The notes under the pieces were generated by a model that made no database searches, was not told the origin of the DNA, and saw nothing but the letters and a program-made list of their open reading frames with translations. From a virus: a stretch of DNA of 21,563 nucleotides. Made by a program: the position numbers and the translations under genes. Shown in pieces: positions 21,430-21,563 of the stretch. Position 1 is the stretch's first letter. Each line of letters starts with the position of its first letter. The stretch covers positions 1 through 21,563 of the IMG/VR virus record IMGVR_UViG_3300025276_000249; one strand, given 5' to 3'.

Positions 21430-21449
21430 AGGGTTCGTATATTAGGGTA
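21430..21449 (+). promoter_or_regulatory. Putative non-late promoter element (class 2), second copy
   Basis: AGGGTTCGTATATTAGGGTA matches the element at 4132-4153 around GTATATTA-r-GGT. It lies 13 bases before the ATG at 21462, and the late-type motif is absent. It suggests that a non-late unit begins here. Confidence 0.45.
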
Positions 21450-21461
21450 AAATAAGGTTAT

Positions 21462-21563
21462 ATGTACTGGCTTGTAGAAAACGAGGAACAGTTAAATGTT
21501 TTGATAAATAGTGGTTATAAAAAAGCGTTCATTGAGGTAATACCTTATAATGATACGATACAC
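21462..21563 (+). CDS. N-terminal part of an unidentified protein (3' truncated by window)
   Basis: An ATG-initiated frame remains open to the window end, giving 34 residues beginning MYWLVENEEQLNVLINSGYK. The pattern (short strand, 'VENEEQL' helix, KKAFIEVIP strand, then a polar turn) fits the beginning of an exonuclease-like or polymerase-like domain. I suspect a replication enzyme such as a phage DNA polymerase, but this rests on weak recollection. It follows a class 2 promoter-like element, not the late motif, which supports a non-structural role. The 33-base gap from the preceding gene has no terminator. Confidence 0.55.
   Translation, partial: MYWLVENEEQLNVLINSGYKKAFIEVIPYNDTIH

Noticed and set aside
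1-21563. tRNA genes, insertion sequences, integrase/att sites, toxin-antitoxin or defence genes
   Set aside because: None was visible; the window is almost completely filled with phage structural and glycosyltransferase genes.

Overview
The window is the tail and neck module of a T4-like contractile-tailed phage (class Caudoviricetes, myovirus morphology). It is AT-rich and very tightly packed. Every supported gene is on the + strand and there is no gene-free stretch longer than about 145 bases. The recognisable proteins are a PhoH-family ATPase (partial), gp13/gp14/gp15-like neck and tail-terminator proteins, tail sheath (gp18), tail tube (gp19), a gp26-like tail assembly/hub protein, a tape measure protein, a gp53/LysM-like baseplate protein and a very large gp27-like hub protein. 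No Shine-Dalgarno sequences precede the main starts. Instead the leaders are A-rich (for example AAAAATAAAAATG), as in Bacteroidetes. With the low GC content and the GS/TGS-rich virion proteins, this suggests a phage of a (probably marine) Bacteroidetes/Flavobacteriia host. That host call is inference.

Layout: (1) 1-324, end of phoH. (2) 351-1441, two small structural genes, one with tandem Thr-Gly-Ser repeats, closed by a hairpin terminator. (3) 1519-4116, neck/tail-completion operon (gp13-, gp14-, gp15-like). (4) 4184-8267, a glycosylation cassette of two large two-domain glycosyltransferases. The first joins a GT4 domain to a domain resembling the bacterial autotransporter O-heptosyltransferase (BAHT/TibC) family, including a four-cysteine cluster. 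(5) 8289-11478, a small coiled-coil protein, sheath and tube, closed by a second terminator. (6) 11621-14640, gp26-like chaperone/hub, an overlapping out-of-frame 104-codon gene, and tape measure. (7) 14668-21428, a baseplate operon ending with a 1153-residue hub protein carrying a C-terminal DUF2272-like domain, plus one more structural protein. (8) 21462 onward, the start of a gene cut by the window edge.

Transcription logic: a 15-base motif, consensus ATATTTATAATAAAA with an embedded TATAAT, lies just upstream of nine structural genes or operons. Five copies start exactly 22-23 bases before the ATG. It is absent before genes that abut or overlap their upstream neighbour, so it probably marks late transcription units. 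A different shared element (core GTATATTA) precedes only the glycosyltransferase operon and the gene at 21462, suggesting a second temporal class.

The most unusual content is the GT4-BAHT fusion next to Ser/Thr-rich virion proteins, which raises the possibility of virion protein O-glycosylation. Also notable are the DUF2272-type domain on the baseplate hub, a large insertion in the sheath, and the +1/-2 overlapping tail-assembly gene pair.
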